In this document: positions 8,545-18,551 of the stretch, in pieces
Position numbering within the stretch: the stretch's first letter is position 1
How the letters are laid out: the number at the start of each line of letters is the position of its first letter
Assembly: GCF_001485575.1 (NCBI RefSeq)
Contig: NZ_BCNB01000006.1
Coordinates: forward strand, 992,001 to 1,056,000
DNA: 64,000 bases
Reading direction: 5' to 3'
DNA from: Haloarcula sp. CBA1127
Lineage (GTDB): Archaea; Halobacteriota; Halobacteria; Halobacteriales; Haloarculaceae
Position numbers and translations under genes: made by a program
The notes under the pieces: generated by a model
Databases searched by the model: none
Told to the model about the DNA's origin: nothing
The model's input: the letters and a program-made list of their open reading frames with translations, nothing else

Positions 8545-9228
8545 ATGCGTCTGCTACGGGGCCGCGCCACCGACCCCGAAACCGACTTCGAGCGGACCCG
8601 CGAGATGGCCGAAACGGTCGCGGAAGACCGCGAGCCAGCCCTGCGAGTCTGGCGACCGCACAGACAGGTCGCGTTCGGCCGCCGTGACGCGAACAGCGAC
8701 AGCTATGACCGAGCGTGCCGGGCCGCTCGCGACCGGGAGTACACTGTCATCGAGCGCGCCGTGGGGGGTCGCGCCGTCGCCTACACCGGGTCGACTGTCT
8801 CGTTCTCCCTCGCCGTCCCGACCGAGGACCCGCGAGGAACTATCGATGACCGCTACGAATGGGCCAAAGCCGCTGTGCAGCGCGCACTTGACGACTGCGG
8901 CATCACCGCCCGGACCGGGGAACCGGACGCCGCATTCTGTCCGGGGAGCCACTCGCTTCAGGCCGACGGTAAAGTCGTGGGGCTCGCCCAGCGTGTCCGC
9001 CAGTCTGTCGCTGTTGTCGGCGGCATCGTCGTCGTTCGAGACCACGAGGCTATCGCCGAGGCGCTGGCTCCCATCTACGAGGCACTCGATGTCCCGTTCG
9101 ACCCACAGAGCGTCGGGAGCGTCGCCAACGCTGGGGGAACCGACGACCCCGAACAGGTCATCGCGGCGCTGGAGCGGCCGCTGGCTGACGGTCGCGACGT
9201 GTCGGTGAGCGCTATCCGAGAGACTTAG
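8545..9228 (+). CDS. Lipoate-protein ligase A / BPL-LplA family protein
   Basis: 227 residues from the ATG at 8545, picked because a TATA element lies ~28 bases upstream and the longer upstream frame has no family character. The motif IERAVGGRAVAYTGSTVSFSL matches the RRxSGGGxVxHD-type lipoyl-AMP binding loop of LplA proteins. SHSLQADGKVVGLAQR contains the conserved Lys that contacts the adenylate. Expected role: attaching lipoate or octanoate to acyl carrier domains of 2-oxoacid dehydrogenases or the glycine cleavage H protein. At 227 residues it lacks the C-terminal accessory domain of bacterial LplA, as many archaeal forms do. Confidence 0.75.
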   Translation: MRLLRGRATDPETDFERTREMAETVAEDREPALRVWRPHRQVAFGRRDANSDSYDRACRAARDREYTVIERAVGGRAVAYTGSTVSFSLAVPTEDPRGTIDDRYEWAKAAVQRALDDCGITARTGEPDAAFCPGSHSLQADGKVVGLAQRVRQSVAVVGGIVVVRDHEAIAEALAPIYEALDVPFDPQSVGSVANAGGTDDPEQVIAALERPLADGRDVSVSAIRET

Positions 9229-9252
9229 GGGTGCGCCCGGCCGACTGGGCGT

Positions 9253-10584
9253 ATGCTCATCCGTAACGCGACGCTGCCGGACGGCCGCCAACGGGATGTC
9301 CGGGTTCGTGGCGAGTCCATCGCCGAGGTCGGCCGCGACCTCGACGCGTCCGACCAGCACGTCATCGAAGCGACCGGCAAGCGGTTGTTCCCGGGAATGA
9401 TTGACGCGCACGTCCACTTCCGCCAGCCCGGCTACCCGCACAAGGAGACGTGGGAGAGTGGGTCCCGGTCCGCGGCGGCCGGTGGCGTTACGGCTGTCGT
9501 CGACCAGCCAAACACCGACCCGCCAACCATCGACGGCGAGTCGTTCGACCAGAAAGCCGAGTTCGCTGCCGACTCTGTCGTCGACTGGGGTATCAACGGC
9601 GGCGTCACGGCCGACTGGATTCCGAACGTCCTCCTGCGCCGTCGGCTGTTCGCACTCGGCGAAGTGTTCCTCGCGGACTCGACCGGCGACATGGGTATCG
9701 AGGCCGACCTGTTCGCGGATGCGCTGGAGGCTGCCACCGACAACGACGTGCCGGTCACCGTCCACGCCGAGGATGCCGACTACTTCAACGACGATGCCAA
9801 GGCTCGCGACGACGCCGACGCATGGAGCGCGTTCCGGACTGCAAAGGCCGAAGCGAAGGCCGTCAAGCGGGCCTGCGCCGTCGCGAAAGAGCACGACGCG
9901 ACGATACACATCGCGCATACGTCCACGCCGGAGGGCGTCGACATCGCCAACGAGGCCGGGATGACGACCGAGGTGACGCCACACCACCTGTTGCTCTCTC
10001 GGCGCGACCTCTCGGAGCTGGGCACGTTCGGGCGGATGAACCCGCCCCTTCGCCGCGAAAAACGCCGTCAGAAGCTCTACGAGCGGGTCGTCGACGGCAC
10101 CGTCGATATGATTGCGACGGACCACGCGCCACACACCCGCGAAGAGAAGGACGCCGGCATCTGGGACGCGCCGTCGGGCGTCCCTGGCGTTGAGACGGTC
10201 CTCCCGCTCCTACTGGCTGAAGCCCGTGACCCGGATAGCGGGCTCACCTACGAGCGTGTTCGGGACCTCACCGCACGCAATCCAGCCGACGTGTTCGGCC
10301 TGCCACAGAAGGGGGCCATTGAGGCCGGCAAGGACGCCGATCTCGTGCTCGTCGACACGACCGAGACGAGCAAAATCAACGGTGAGGCCCTGCACTCCAA
10401 GTGTGACTGGACGCCGTTCGAGGGCCGCGACGCGGTGTTCCCTGAGTGGACGATGGTCCGTGGGGCGGTCGTCTACGAGCGCGGCGACGCGCTGGAAGCT
10501 GACGATAGCACTGCTCAAGAGGACGTGTTCTACGACCATCAGGGCGAGAACGTCCGCGGTGCGGACAGCGAGCGGCTAGAATAA
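9253..10584 (+). CDS. pyrC: Dihydroorotase
   Basis: 443 residues of the amidohydrolase superfamily, catalysing cyclisation of carbamoyl aspartate to dihydroorotate in pyrimidine synthesis. Visible motifs: MIDAHVHFRQPG (HxH metal ligands plus substrate Arg), VTVHAEDADYF, IHIAHTSTPEGVD (metal His) and MIATDHAPHTREEKD (catalytic Asp). The C-terminal KINGEALHSKCDWTPFEG is characteristic of the PyrC/allantoinase branch. Allantoinase is the main alternative, but the DHAPHT form and lack of purine-degradation neighbours favour dihydroorotase. It starts 24 bases after the preceding stop and its end overlaps the convergent gene by 9 bases. Confidence 0.88.
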   Translation: MLIRNATLPDGRQRDVRVRGESIAEVGRDLDASDQHVIEATGKRLFPGMIDAHVHFRQPGYPHKETWESGSRSAAAGGVTAVVDQPNTDPPTIDGESFDQKAEFAADSVVDWGINGGVTADWIPNVLLRRRLFALGEVFLADSTGDMGIEADLFADALEAATDNDVPVTVHAEDADYFNDDAKARDDADAWSAFRTAKAEAKAVKRACAVAKEHDATIHIAHTSTPEGVDIANEAGMTTEVTPHHLLLSRRDLSELGTFGRMNPPLRREKRRQKLYERVVDGTVDMIATDHAPHTREEKDAGIWDAPSGVPGVETVLPLLLAEARDPDSGLTYERVRDLTARNPADVFGLPQKGAIEAGKDADLVLVDTTETSKINGEALHSKCDWTPFEGRDAVFPEWTMVRGAVVYERGDALEADDSTAQEDVFYDHQGENVRGADSERLE

Positions 10585-10941
10585 CGCCGCGACGACGGAC
10601 GTCCCGACCATTATCCCGCCGCCACCGCCACAGAGCCGGGCCATCGCTCGCCGCGAATCGCGTTCGGTCCAGTTGCTTCGTGTGTCCATGTGTTCTTGCA
10701 TGGCTTCGATGCCGCGGCCGGCGAGTATCGACCCTGACCAGCCCAGTAGGCCAAAGCCGAACACCAGCGCGCCGAGGGCGAACACCGTTGCTTCACTCGA
10801 CCGTGCATCACCGGTGTAGAGTGTCCAGCCCGCCATGCCGAGGCCACCAAGCAGGAGGCCGACGACCAGCCCGCTCCCCACCAGTCGCGCCCGGGCCGCG
10901 ACGTACTGCCGGAGCCCCGGTGGGTCGCCGCTCTGGGCCAT
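10576..10941 (-). CDS. Small integral membrane protein, unknown function
   Basis: 121 residues with three hydrophobic segments (LVGSGLVVGLLLGGLGMAGW, ATVFALGALVFGFGLLGW and a C-terminal IMVGTSVVAALF). The polar region between TM2 and TM3 is charged. It shares one base with the stop of the upstream permease gene and so is the last cistron of the leftward peptide ABC operon. Whether it serves the transporter is not known. It overlaps pyrC by 9 bases on the opposite strand. Confidence 0.65.
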   Translation of the reverse strand: MAQSGDPPGLRQYVAARARLVGSGLVVGLLLGGLGMAGWTLYTGDARSSEATVFALGALVFGFGLLGWSGSILAGRGIEAMQEHMDTRSNWTERDSRRAMARLCGGGGGIMVGTSVVAALF

Positions 10942-11870
10942 CAGTCGACCGCGTCGCGCATCCGCGGATCGAGCGCATCGCGCATCCCGTCACCGAGCAG
11001 ATTGAACCCGAGGACGGTGATAGCGAGGAACAGCCCCGGGAAGAAGGAGAGCCACCACTCGCCAGTCAGCAGACCGTTCTCGACGCCGCGGGACAGCATC
11101 AGGCCCCACGATGGCGACCCGGCCTGTGCGCCGAACCCGAGGAACGACAGCGCCGCGAGGTCGATGATGGCGAGCCCGAAGTTCAGCGTGGACTGGACGG
11201 TGATCGGTGCGAGCGTGTTCGGCAGGATGTGCCGGACGAGAACTCGCGGGTCGGTCGCGCCAAGCGCAACCGTGGCGTCGACGTACTCGTCTTCGAGCAC
11301 TTTGAGTGCGGCCCCGCGGACGACCCGGGCGAACCGCGGCGTGTACACCAGCACGAGTGCCGCCACGGCCCGCCAGAGTCCAAGATCACGCGGGAAGATT
11401 GCGACCAGCGCGAGCGCGAGCAACAGCGGCGGGAACGCCAGCAGCACGTCCATCGTCCGCATGATGACGTTGTCGGTCACGTCGCCGTAGTACGCCGCAA
11501 TAATCCCCAGTCCGACGCCCACGGTCGTCGAGGTCCCGACCGTGATCGTCCCGAATTTCAGGGCCAGCCACGCACCGTATAGACTCCGCTTGTAGATGTC
11601 ACGGGCCGCCGCGTCCGTGCCGAACAGCTGCTGGTTCGCGGGCGCGGGACCGAGCCAGCCGGGCGGTGCGCGGTCAGCAATTTCGGTGCCGAGCTGTGAG
11701 CCGGCAAGTGCGCCGAGATCGTATGTCACGCGGGCGTAGATGGCGACAGCGGCCATACTGAGGATGATCGTCAGCCCGACGACGGCGAGGCGGTTCGTCA
11801 GCAGGTCGGCGAGGAACGGGGACGCCCGCAGGCGTCCCAGCGTACCCCGTGTCTCGGTGTCCGTACTCAT
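10941..11870 (-). CDS. Dipeptide/oligopeptide ABC transporter permease (DppC type)
   Basis: 309 residues. An N-terminal cytoplasmic stretch and one TM (LAVVGLTIILSMAAVAIYA) are followed by the periplasm-facing loop and five more TM segments, typical of DppC/OppC. The loop sequence GAPPGWLGPAPANQQLFGTDAAARDIYKRSLYGA contains the family signature HxxGTDxxGRD in the form LFGTDAAARDIY. The ATPase-docking EAA loop reads ALGATDPRVLVRHILPN. The ATG at 11870 overlaps the upstream permease stop by 4 bases. It forms a heterodimer with the DppB-type protein. Confidence 0.9.
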   Translation of the reverse strand: MSTDTETRGTLGRLRASPFLADLLTNRLAVVGLTIILSMAAVAIYARVTYDLGALAGSQLGTEIADRAPPGWLGPAPANQQLFGTDAAARDIYKRSLYGAWLALKFGTITVGTSTTVGVGLGIIAAYYGDVTDNVIMRTMDVLLAFPPLLLALALVAIFPRDLGLWRAVAALVLVYTPRFARVVRGAALKVLEDEYVDATVALGATDPRVLVRHILPNTLAPITVQSTLNFGLAIIDLAALSFLGFGAQAGSPSWGLMLSRGVENGLLTGEWWLSFFPGLFLAITVLGFNLLGDGMRDALDPRMRDAVD

Positions 11871-12961
11871 TGTTGGATCCGTGGGTCAAGGTAACTGTAG
11901 GTGACATCGACGAGGAGGTTCACGAGCGTGAACAGCAGGGCGAAGGTGAGCACCGTTCCCTGTACCACCGGGTAGTCCGAGACGCCGATAGCGTCGACGA
12001 TAGTCAGCCCCATCCCGTTGATACCGAACACGGTTTCGGTCAGGACTGCGCCGCCCAGCAGCGTGCCGAACTGGATGCCGATGACGGTGACGACCGGAAT
12101 CAGCGCGTTCCGGAAGCCGTGTTTCATCAGCGTGATCTTCGCGCCCTGACCTTTCGCCCGCGCAGTCCGGATGTAATCCTGCCGGATGACCTCGAGCATC
12201 GAGGAGCGCATCATCCGCGAGATGAGCGCCGTCGAGTAGACGCCGATGACCACTGCTGGCAGGAACAGGTGATGCGCCGCCGAGAGGAACGCCTCGGCGT
12301 TCCCAAGCAAAATGGTGTCGACAGTTATCATCCCGGTCAGTGGCAGCTCACGGCCGAGCAGCGTCCAAGTATCGGGCAGGAACAGCGTCGATTTGATGCG
12401 GCCACTGGTCGGGAACACGTCGAGGTACGTCGAGAACAACAGGATGAGCAGCGGTCCGGACCAGAATATCGGGACCGAGATACCAGTCAGCGCCCCGATC
12501 CGAGTGACGTGGTCGGTCAGTGAGTCCTGCTTGACCGCGGAGATGATGCCCAGCGGCAGCCCGAGCAGGATACCCGCTGCCTGACCGTAAATCGCGAGTT
12601 CGAGCGTGATCGGGAGTCGGTCCGAGATGACCGAGCGGACGCTGTTCCCGCGGCTAATGCTGTAGGACTGGCCGAAGTCGAATCGTGCCGCGTCCCACAG
12701 GAAGCCCAGGTACTGCTCCCAGAGCGGCCGCCGAAGTCCCAGTTCAACACGTATCTGTTCGAGCTGTTCGGCCGACGCCCGCTGGCCGGCGATAACGATA
12801 GCAGGGTCGCCTGGGGCGAGGTGCAGAATCGCGAAGACGACCGACGCCACGCCGAACAGCACCGGGATGAGCAACAGCAGTCGCTTGATGACGAACCGTG
12901 GCGGTACCACCGGCTCGATCAGCCTGAAAAGAAACTGTGTCCAGTTCATTCGAAAATTCAC
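11867..12961 (-). CDS. Dipeptide/oligopeptide ABC transporter permease (DppB type)
   Basis: 364 residues; the second Met at 12949 (MNWTQF) is an equally good start. Features of DppB/OppB: first TM VFAILHLAPGDPAIV with the conserved PGDP, a large extracytoplasmic loop, and the EAA-type loop ARAKGQGAKITLMKHGFRNALIPVVT. The C-terminus FGINGMGLTIVDAIGVSDYPVVQG is strongly conserved in this family. It lies between the solute-binding protein and DppC genes. Confidence 0.9.
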   Translation of the reverse strand: MNFRMNWTQFLFRLIEPVVPPRFVIKRLLLLIPVLFGVASVVFAILHLAPGDPAIVIAGQRASAEQLEQIRVELGLRRPLWEQYLGFLWDAARFDFGQSYSISRGNSVRSVISDRLPITLELAIYGQAAGILLGLPLGIISAVKQDSLTDHVTRIGALTGISVPIFWSGPLLILLFSTYLDVFPTSGRIKSTLFLPDTWTLLGRELPLTGMITVDTILLGNAEAFLSAAHHLFLPAVVIGVYSTALISRMMRSSMLEVIRQDYIRTARAKGQGAKITLMKHGFRNALIPVVTVIGIQFGTLLGGAVLTETVFGINGMGLTIVDAIGVSDYPVVQGTVLTFALLFTLVNLLVDVTYSYLDPRIQQ

Positions 12962-12969
12962 TTGAAGCG

Positions 12970-14706
12970 CTACTGCAACTCGACCGTGTTAAGATACGGG
13001 CCACCGACGGAGCTGATCGTGTAGGTGTCTTCGACGACAGCCTCGTTGACCGCCCGAAGCGTTTCGGCGTAGTCGAGGAACACCCACGGGGACTCGTCGT
13101 AGGCTATCTGGCTGGCCTCCTCGTACATCGTCTCGCGGTCGCCCTCTGCGTAGGTCTTCTGAGCTTCCCGGACGAGTTCCATGTAGTCGGTGTTGGCCCA
13201 TCCGGAGACGTTGAGGGTGTTGTACCCGTCGGCGTCGAAACTGACCCAGTCTTGCCCGTCGGGGACGGCGTCCATCTCCACCTGCGGGTCCAGCAGGACG
13301 TACAGGAAGTTGTCCGGGTCGGCGTTGTCGGTGTACCAGCCGAGGAAACAGGCGTCGTGTTTCCCGGCCGACGTGTAGTCCAGATACGGTCCGAAGTTGG
13401 AGAACTGGTTGATGTTGACCGTCAGACCGATCTCCTCGAGATCTGATTTCACTTGATTCGCTGTGCTGACCGGGCTGGGGTTGTATCCCCGGGGGTTCGA
13501 GAACGTCGCGAGTTCGAACTCGAAGCCGTCACCGTAGCCCGCCTCTTCGAGCATCGATTGTGCCTGCTCCTTGTCCGTCGGATACGGGTCGAGGTCGTCG
13601 TTGTGCCCGAGCACGTCCGGCGGGAGCGGCTGGGAGGCCTGCGTTGCAAAGCCCTGGTAGATCTGGTTGACGATGGCCTCGGTGTTGACGGCATGGGCGA
13701 TGGCCTGGCGGACCTGCCGGTTCCGGAACGGCTCGAACCGGGCCATGTTCATCGCCATGTAGCCGTGGTTGATGCCGTCCTTCCGCAACAGCGTCGCCGT
13801 TCCGCTTTCCTCGGCGCGCTGGAATCCGGAGGAATCGAGATTATCCGTGATGTGTGAGGCCCCGTTGATGACGTCCTGCACTCGCGTGCTGTTTTCGGTG
13901 ATTGTTTTGAAGATGACCGTTCCGACGCTTGGGCCGTCTCCCCAGTAGTCGTTGTTGGCTGCCAGTCGGATGCGCTCGTTCGGGTTGTCGAGCGTGTCGA
14001 ACTGGAAGGCCCCGGTGCCCGCGGGTTCGCTTCCGAGGTCGGCCTGGTTGTCGCCCAGCGATTCAATCTGGGCTTTCGAAAGGACTGCCGAGGCGAACAT
14101 CGCGAGATTCCGCAGGAACGGCGCGAACTGCTGTGTAAGCTCAATCGTCAGCTCGTAGTCCTGGCTCGCGTCGACGCTTTCGATCCAGTCGCCAAGCGTG
14201 AACGGACCGTACCCCGACCGGGTATCGTCGCCGAGGTAGTACTCGTAGTCGCTCTGGGTGAACCGCTGCCAGGTCGCCTTGAAGTCCGACGCGGTGAACT
14301 CTTCGCCGTTGTGGAACATCACACCCTGTCGGAGCGTCAACGTCGCGGTGGTGCCCTCAAGAGTGTAGTCGGTCGCGAGTGCGTCCTCCAGCTGGCCGCC
14401 GCTCCCGGCTGCGAACTGGATGAGGGTATCAAACACCTGATTGGTGACCTTCGCCACCTCGCCGCTGGTCGACTGCTGCGGGTCGTAGTTCTCGGGGTGG
14501 TCACCGCGGGCGTACACGAGCGTCTGGTCGCTTCCGCCGTCGCCGCCGTCGCCGCCGTCGCTACCAGTGCCGTCGCCGCCGTCTCCACCTTCGGTGCCGC
14601 CACCGTCGCCACCGTCGCCGGAACAACCTGCGAGCGTTGCGGCTGCCGCGGCACTGCCGGCCGCGGTAAGGAAGCTCCGCCTGTCCAGAGAATCACCGGA
14701 TGACAT
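12970..14706 (-). CDS. ABC transporter substrate-binding lipoprotein (SBP family 5, peptide type)
   Basis: 578 residues. The N-terminus DRRSFLTAAGSAAAAATLAGC is a Tat signal (RR) with a lipobox, followed by a Gly/Asp/Ser low-complexity linker (to residue ~58), the usual haloarchaeal way of tethering binding proteins outside the S-layer-facing membrane. The mature part has cluster-5 features: YDPQQSTSGEVAKVTNQVFDTLI, LRQGVMFHNGEEFTASDF and ATFSNPRGY. Predicted ligand: di- or oligopeptides; nickel or sugars are possible in this family. It is preceded by an AT-rich promoter of its own and therefore can be expressed apart from the ATPase gene upstream. Confidence 0.9.
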   Translation of the reverse strand: MSSGDSLDRRSFLTAAGSAAAAATLAGCSGDGGDGGGTEGGDGGDGTGSDGGDGGDGGSDQTLVYARGDHPENYDPQQSTSGEVAKVTNQVFDTLIQFAAGSGGQLEDALATDYTLEGTTATLTLRQGVMFHNGEEFTASDFKATWQRFTQSDYEYYLGDDTRSGYGPFTLGDWIESVDASQDYELTIELTQQFAPFLRNLAMFASAVLSKAQIESLGDNQADLGSEPAGTGAFQFDTLDNPNERIRLAANNDYWGDGPSVGTVIFKTITENSTRVQDVINGASHITDNLDSSGFQRAEESGTATLLRKDGINHGYMAMNMARFEPFRNRQVRQAIAHAVNTEAIVNQIYQGFATQASQPLPPDVLGHNDDLDPYPTDKEQAQSMLEEAGYGDGFEFELATFSNPRGYNPSPVSTANQVKSDLEEIGLTVNINQFSNFGPYLDYTSAGKHDACFLGWYTDNADPDNFLYVLLDPQVEMDAVPDGQDWVSFDADGYNTLNVSGWANTDYMELVREAQKTYAEGDRETMYEEASQIAYDESPWVFLDYAETLRAVNEAVVEDTYTISSVGGPYLNTVELQ

Positions 14707-14728
14707 GGAACTTTCTTCAAACAGATCT

Positions 14729-14737
14729 ATTATAATT
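14729..14737 (-). promoter_or_regulatory. TATA element of the substrate-binding protein gene
   Basis: On the minus strand ATTATAATA lies about 23 bases before the ATG at 14706, inside a 97-base AT-rich gap (14707-14803). Spacing implies a leaderless transcript. This supports separate, probably stronger, expression of the binding protein relative to the fused ATPase gene upstream. Confidence 0.55.
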
Positions 14738-14803
14738 GTACCGGATAGATCAATGATTCAGTTATATATCTACTGAGCGTTATGTGCAGCTAAGTAATAT
14801 TAG

Positions 14804-17476
14804 TCAGTTGCTGTCTCTCTCCTCCTGTTCGTAAAGATGACAGGCCGCTGGATGGGAGTCCGTCTGGAGTTCAGGGTGCTGTGTCTCACAGACGCTTTCG
14901 AATCGATCCCGTAGCACCGATGCGGCGGCGTCCCAGTCCTCGTCTGCGAGATGCTCAATCGACGTTTCGACGACGCGGCGGTTCTCCCCGGTCAGGCTCG
15001 TTTCGAAGAACCGGTCGAACATCGTCTGTTTGAACGCTGCCATCGGTACCTCTCCCCTGCCGCTCGGCGGCTCGGTGAGGTCCGCGCCACCGTCCGTCGC
15101 CGCTGTGGCACTGTCGTCGTTTCCGGCCTGCTTCCGAACTGCATCGATGGTGATGGCCTCGTCTTCGACCCGTTGCCGGTAGTCCATTACCTCGCGATAC
15201 GTCTCCTGCTCGATATCGATATTCGGCGGGATGACCTCGGGACAGCGAGTCCGGAAGTGACAGCCTGACGGCGGGTCAATCGGTGACGGGACATCGCCTT
15301 TCAGCAGTATCCGATCGGCCTCCACGGTCGGGTCCGGTTCCGGGATGGCCGACATGAGCGCCCGCGTGTAGGGGTGTTTCGGGTCCGCGAACAGGTCCGG
15401 CGTGTCGGCGACTTCGACCACCTCGCCGAGATACATCACCGCGACCCGGTCACAGATGTGGCGCACCACAGAGAGGTCGTGGGCGATGAACAGATACGTC
15501 AAGCCGAACTCATGCTGGAGGTCCTCCAGAAGGTTGATTATCTGGGCCTGCACGCTCACGTCCAGCGCCGAAACGGGTTCGTCACAGACGATGAAATCGG
15601 GATCGACGGCGAGCGCACGAGCGATGCCGACCCGCTGGCGCTGTCCGCCAGACAGTTCGTGCGGGTAGCGGTCGTACTGGTCTGGGTCGAGCCCCACCGC
15701 CTCCATGAGGTCGGCTACGCGGTCGACCCGCTGTTCGCGGCGTGAGCCGTCACCGGTGTCTTCCGGGAGGTCGTGGATCTTCAGCGGCTCCATGATCGTC
15801 TGGCCGACGGTCATCCGCGGGTCGAGGCTGGACATCGGGTCCTGGAAGATCATCTGCAGGTCCCGACGCACCTCTCGCAGGCCACTTTTATCAAGCTCCG
15901 AAAGGTCTTGCCCGGCGAAAACTACTTTCCCATCTGTCGGTTCGAGTAGCCGGAGGATGGTCCGGCCGGTCGTCGATTTCCCACAGCCGGACTCGCCGAC
16001 GAGTCCCAGCGTCTCGCCCTCGTAGATGTCCATCGACACGCCGTCGACGGCCTTGACCGACTCCGGTTCGCGGCCGATGTACTTGTCCAGCAGGTCGTCG
16101 GCCCGCGAGAAGTGTTTTTTCAGCCCGTCGACCTCCATGAGCTGTCTGTCCGTTCGCGTCGTCTCCGTCGCGGCGACGCCGGCGTCGCCGGTGCCGTATT
16201 CGTCCGTATCGAACGATTGGTGGATGCACTTCGAGCGGTGGGTGACATCGTCCGGACCGTGCTGGAGAGACGGAATCTCGCCCTCACGACACTCGGGTTC
16301 GGCCCACGGACAGCGGTCGGCGAAGTGACAGCCTTCGGGCATATCGATGAGGCTGGGGACGTTCCCCTCGATTGGAGTCAGCCGCTCCGTTCCCTCGCCC
16401 GGTATCGATTCCAGCAGCGTGTACGTGTACGGGTGTGATGGGTTCTGGAATATCTCCTCGACTGGTCCCTCCTCGACGATCTCGCCGGCGTACATCACGG
16501 CGACGCGGTCGCAGGTCTCCGCGACGACGCCGAGGTCGTGCGTGATGAACAGCACCGACATCCCGAGGTCCGCCTGCAGGTCGTCGAGGAGGTCCAGAAT
16601 CTGTGCCTGAATGGTCACGTCGAGCGCCGTCGTCGGCTCGTCGGCGACCAGCAGTTTCGGCCGGCACGCCAGCGCGATGGCGATGAGCACGCGCTGGCGC
16701 ATCCCGCCGGAGAACTCGTGGGGATACTCGTTGACGCGGTCGGCCGGTTCCGGGATACCGACCTCCTCCAGCAGCGAGATAACGTCAGACCGGATCTCCT
16801 CGTCCATCTTGCCGCCCCGGCTGATCGAGGGCGTGATCTCACGGACGGCGTTGAACCACGAGTCGTTTCGCTTGTTCCCGTAGCGGTGAAGGCGCAGGCT
16901 CTCCGCGACCTGCTCGCCGACCGTTATTGCGGGGTTCAGCGACGTCATCGGGTCCTGGAAGATCATCCCCATATCGCCGCCGCGGATGTCCCGCATCACC
17001 CGCTCCGGGGCTGCCGTCAGGTCGACGTAGCCGTCAGTAATCGTGACGGGTGCGTCACCAGTCTCCGGGAGGGCCTTCTTCGGGGCCTTCTGAATGAACT
17101 GCTTGGCCAGCGTCCGGTCATCGGCCGTCGTCTCAAGCGATGCGGGGAGCCGACTCCGGTCGACCGTCGCCGCCTCGATGGTGATGAAACCGCTGTCACT
17201 GTCGGCCGTCCGTACTTCCTTCGGATACTGCCGAGACAGTCGTGTGACTGTCCCAAGTGCGCCGAATCGAATCTCCCCACCGGCGATGTGCCCGGGCTCG
17301 TCGATGATATCCATTGCCGACAACGCTGTGACAGATTTCCCCGATCCGGATTCGCCGACCAGCCCGACGGTTTCCCCCTCCCTGACAGTGAGGTCGATGC
17401 CGTCGACGGCTTTGACGGTGCCGCGGTCCGTCTCGAACTGGGTTCGGAGGTCGGATAATGTTAAGAGGTCGCGCAT
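14804..17476 (-). CDS. Fused dipeptide/oligopeptide ABC ATPase (DppD-DppF in one chain)
   Basis: One polypeptide of about 890 residues carries two ABC domains. Domain 1: Walker [10 protein letters not shown]-loop [10 protein letters not shown], signature FSGGMRQR, Walker B LLVADEPT, then an oligopeptide-type C-terminal Cys cluster ([14 protein letters not shown]). Domain 2: Walker [11 protein letters not shown]-loop [10 protein letters not shown], signature LSGGQRQR, Walker [13 protein letters not shown], Cys cluster CHFRTRCPE. Domain 1 has an extra ~100 residues between Walker A and the Q-loop. A C-terminal acidic tail of ~100 residues includes CETQHPELQ and CHLYEQEE. The start is placed at 17476 (MRDLLTLSD); an ATG at 17494 would add six residues. 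First gene of the leftward operon. Confidence 0.9.
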   Translation of the reverse strand: MRDLLTLSDLRTQFETDRGTVKAVDGIDLTVREGETVGLVGESGSGKSVTALSAMDIIDEPGHIAGGEIRFGALGTVTRLSRQYPKEVRTADSDSGFITIEAATVDRSRLPASLETTADDRTLAKQFIQKAPKKALPETGDAPVTITDGYVDLTAAPERVMRDIRGGDMGMIFQDPMTSLNPAITVGEQVAESLRLHRYGNKRNDSWFNAVREITPSISRGGKMDEEIRSDVISLLEEVGIPEPADRVNEYPHEFSGGMRQRVLIAIALACRPKLLVADEPTTALDVTIQAQILDLLDDLQADLGMSVLFITHDLGVVAETCDRVAVMYAGEIVEEGPVEEIFQNPSHPYTYTLLESIPGEGTERLTPIEGNVPSLIDMPEGCHFADRCPWAEPECREGEIPSLQHGPDDVTHRSKCIHQSFDTDEYGTGDAGVAATETTRTDRQLMEVDGLKKHFSRADDLLDKYIGREPESVKAVDGVSMDIYEGETLGLVGESGCGKSTTGRTILRLLEPTDGKVVFAGQDLSELDKSGLREVRRDLQMIFQDPMSSLDPRMTVGQTIMEPLKIHDLPEDTGDGSRREQRVDRVADLMEAVGLDPDQYDRYPHELSGGQRQRVGIARALAVDPDFIVCDEPVSALDVSVQAQIINLLEDLQHEFGLTYLFIAHDLSVVRHICDRVAVMYLGEVVEVADTPDLFADPKHPYTRALMSAIPEPDPTVEADRILLKGDVPSPIDPPSGCHFRTRCPEVIPPNIDIEQETYREVMDYRQRVEDEAITIDAVRKQAGNDDSATAATDGGADLTEPPSGRGEVPMAAFKQTMFDRFFETSLTGENRRVVETSIEHLADEDWDAAASVLRDRFESVCETQHPELQTDSHPAACHLYEQEERDSN

Positions 17477-17562
17477 CTGCCACCCACTTCTCAAAATACC
17501 AGTAAAACTGTTGTGCCACTATCCCACCAACAATTTATCCCGGCCGCCGCCACACTCGACGT

Positions 17563-18081
17563 ATGAACGACCCTGTCGACCCCGAGTCTAACCCCTTCGA
17601 CCGTGTCGTCGGTCACTGGGAGCAGGTCATCGAGGACATGGCGGCCACGGCGACACAGTACCGCGACGACGGGCGCGAGGCCATCGAACTTCACCCCGGC
17701 GACGTGACGGTGCTGACCGGTGAGCCGCGGACGATGGCCGAACAGACTGGCGAGTACGAGCCCGAAACTCGGCGGCTCGGCTTCGATGTCGTGGTTCCCG
17801 GCGACGAGTTCCGGCGGGTCGCCGACGCCCTCGAAGACCGTACCGTCGACCGCTCCGAGGTGTTCCGGGCGACCGACGACGGGATGGTGTTCCTGCTTGT
17901 CGCGCTGGAATGTGGTGACGACCTCGCCGTGCTCGTGCCGCTGTACTACGACCAGACCGACCGCGCGGACCTCTCGCAGGTCGCCGCCGACCACGGACTG
18001 TACTCACACATCCGACCGCTCACCGACGACGAGGTGGTTACCGTCACCCACGAGGACCCAGAGCCGTTCTTCCCCGACTGA
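17563..18081 (+). CDS. Conserved haloarchaeal protein of unknown function
   Basis: 172 residues, very acidic, soluble, starting MNDPVDPESNPFDRVVGHWEQ. It has an alpha/beta look with hydrophobic strands (GMVFLLVALECGDDLAVLVPLYY) and ends EDPEPFFPD. I recognise it as a haloarchaea-restricted family without known role. It is divergent from the ABC operon and convergent with the membrane protein that follows. Confidence 0.7.
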   Translation: MNDPVDPESNPFDRVVGHWEQVIEDMAATATQYRDDGREAIELHPGDVTVLTGEPRTMAEQTGEYEPETRRLGFDVVVPGDEFRRVADALEDRTVDRSEVFRATDDGMVFLLVALECGDDLAVLVPLYYDQTDRADLSQVAADHGLYSHIRPLTDDEVVTVTHEDPEPFFPD

Positions 18082-18099
18082 AAGCCAGTTCTGGATCGG

Positions 18100-18540
18100 T
18101 CACCGACTGCTCGACGACGACTGCTCGCGCACCCGGGTCAATCGGTACGCCGGCACGTCGAAGACGATGCCATAGAGCACCCGGTTGCCGATGACACCGA
18201 CACCGAAGCCCGAGAGAACGGCCGCGAGTACGAGTGTCACCGACACCTCGGAAAGCGTCATGAGGCCGGCGACAACCCCGGAAAGCACGATGAACGCCGC
18301 CAGTGCGGCGACCTCCGGGTAGACGCCCGGGACCGCGTCGTGTTCGACGACAGCCACCGTGATCCCCGTCAGGAGGCCGAACCCGACAACCACCGGCAGT
18401 ACGTCGAACAGGGCTGTCCCTGCCTCAGCATAGCCAAGCACCGCGCCGCCGATGCCGATGGCCAGGTCGGTCCGCAGCACTTTCTGTGTCGCTTCGTGGA
18501 CCGACATCGACGGCTGTGCGTCGGGGTCGATGTCGTCCAT
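18100..18540 (-). CDS. Haloarchaeal four-TM membrane protein, unknown function
   Basis: 146 residues with a short cytoplasmic N-terminus (MDDIDPDAQPSMSVHEATQK) and about four hydrophobic segments (AIGIGGAVLGYAEAGTALF, VLPVVVGFGLLTGITVAVV, VAALAAFIVLSGVVAGLMTL, VTLVLAAVLSGFGVGVIG). The C-terminus ends in a serine run. It sits 11 bases downstream of the DUF5806-like gene, same strand, probably one operon. Confidence 0.65.
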   Translation of the reverse strand: MDDIDPDAQPSMSVHEATQKVLRTDLAIGIGGAVLGYAEAGTALFDVLPVVVGFGLLTGITVAVVEHDAVPGVYPEVAALAAFIVLSGVVAGLMTLSEVSVTLVLAAVLSGFGVGVIGNRVLYGIVFDVPAYRLTRVREQSSSSSR

Positions 18541-18551
18541 CTCAGCCGTGG

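Noticed and set aside
8554..10134. Minus-strand 526-codon open frame opposite the lipoate ligase-family gene and pyrC
   Set aside because: It is antisense to two well-supported genes, has no recognisable domain, and arises from GC-rich codon structure in which the opposite frame lacks stops.
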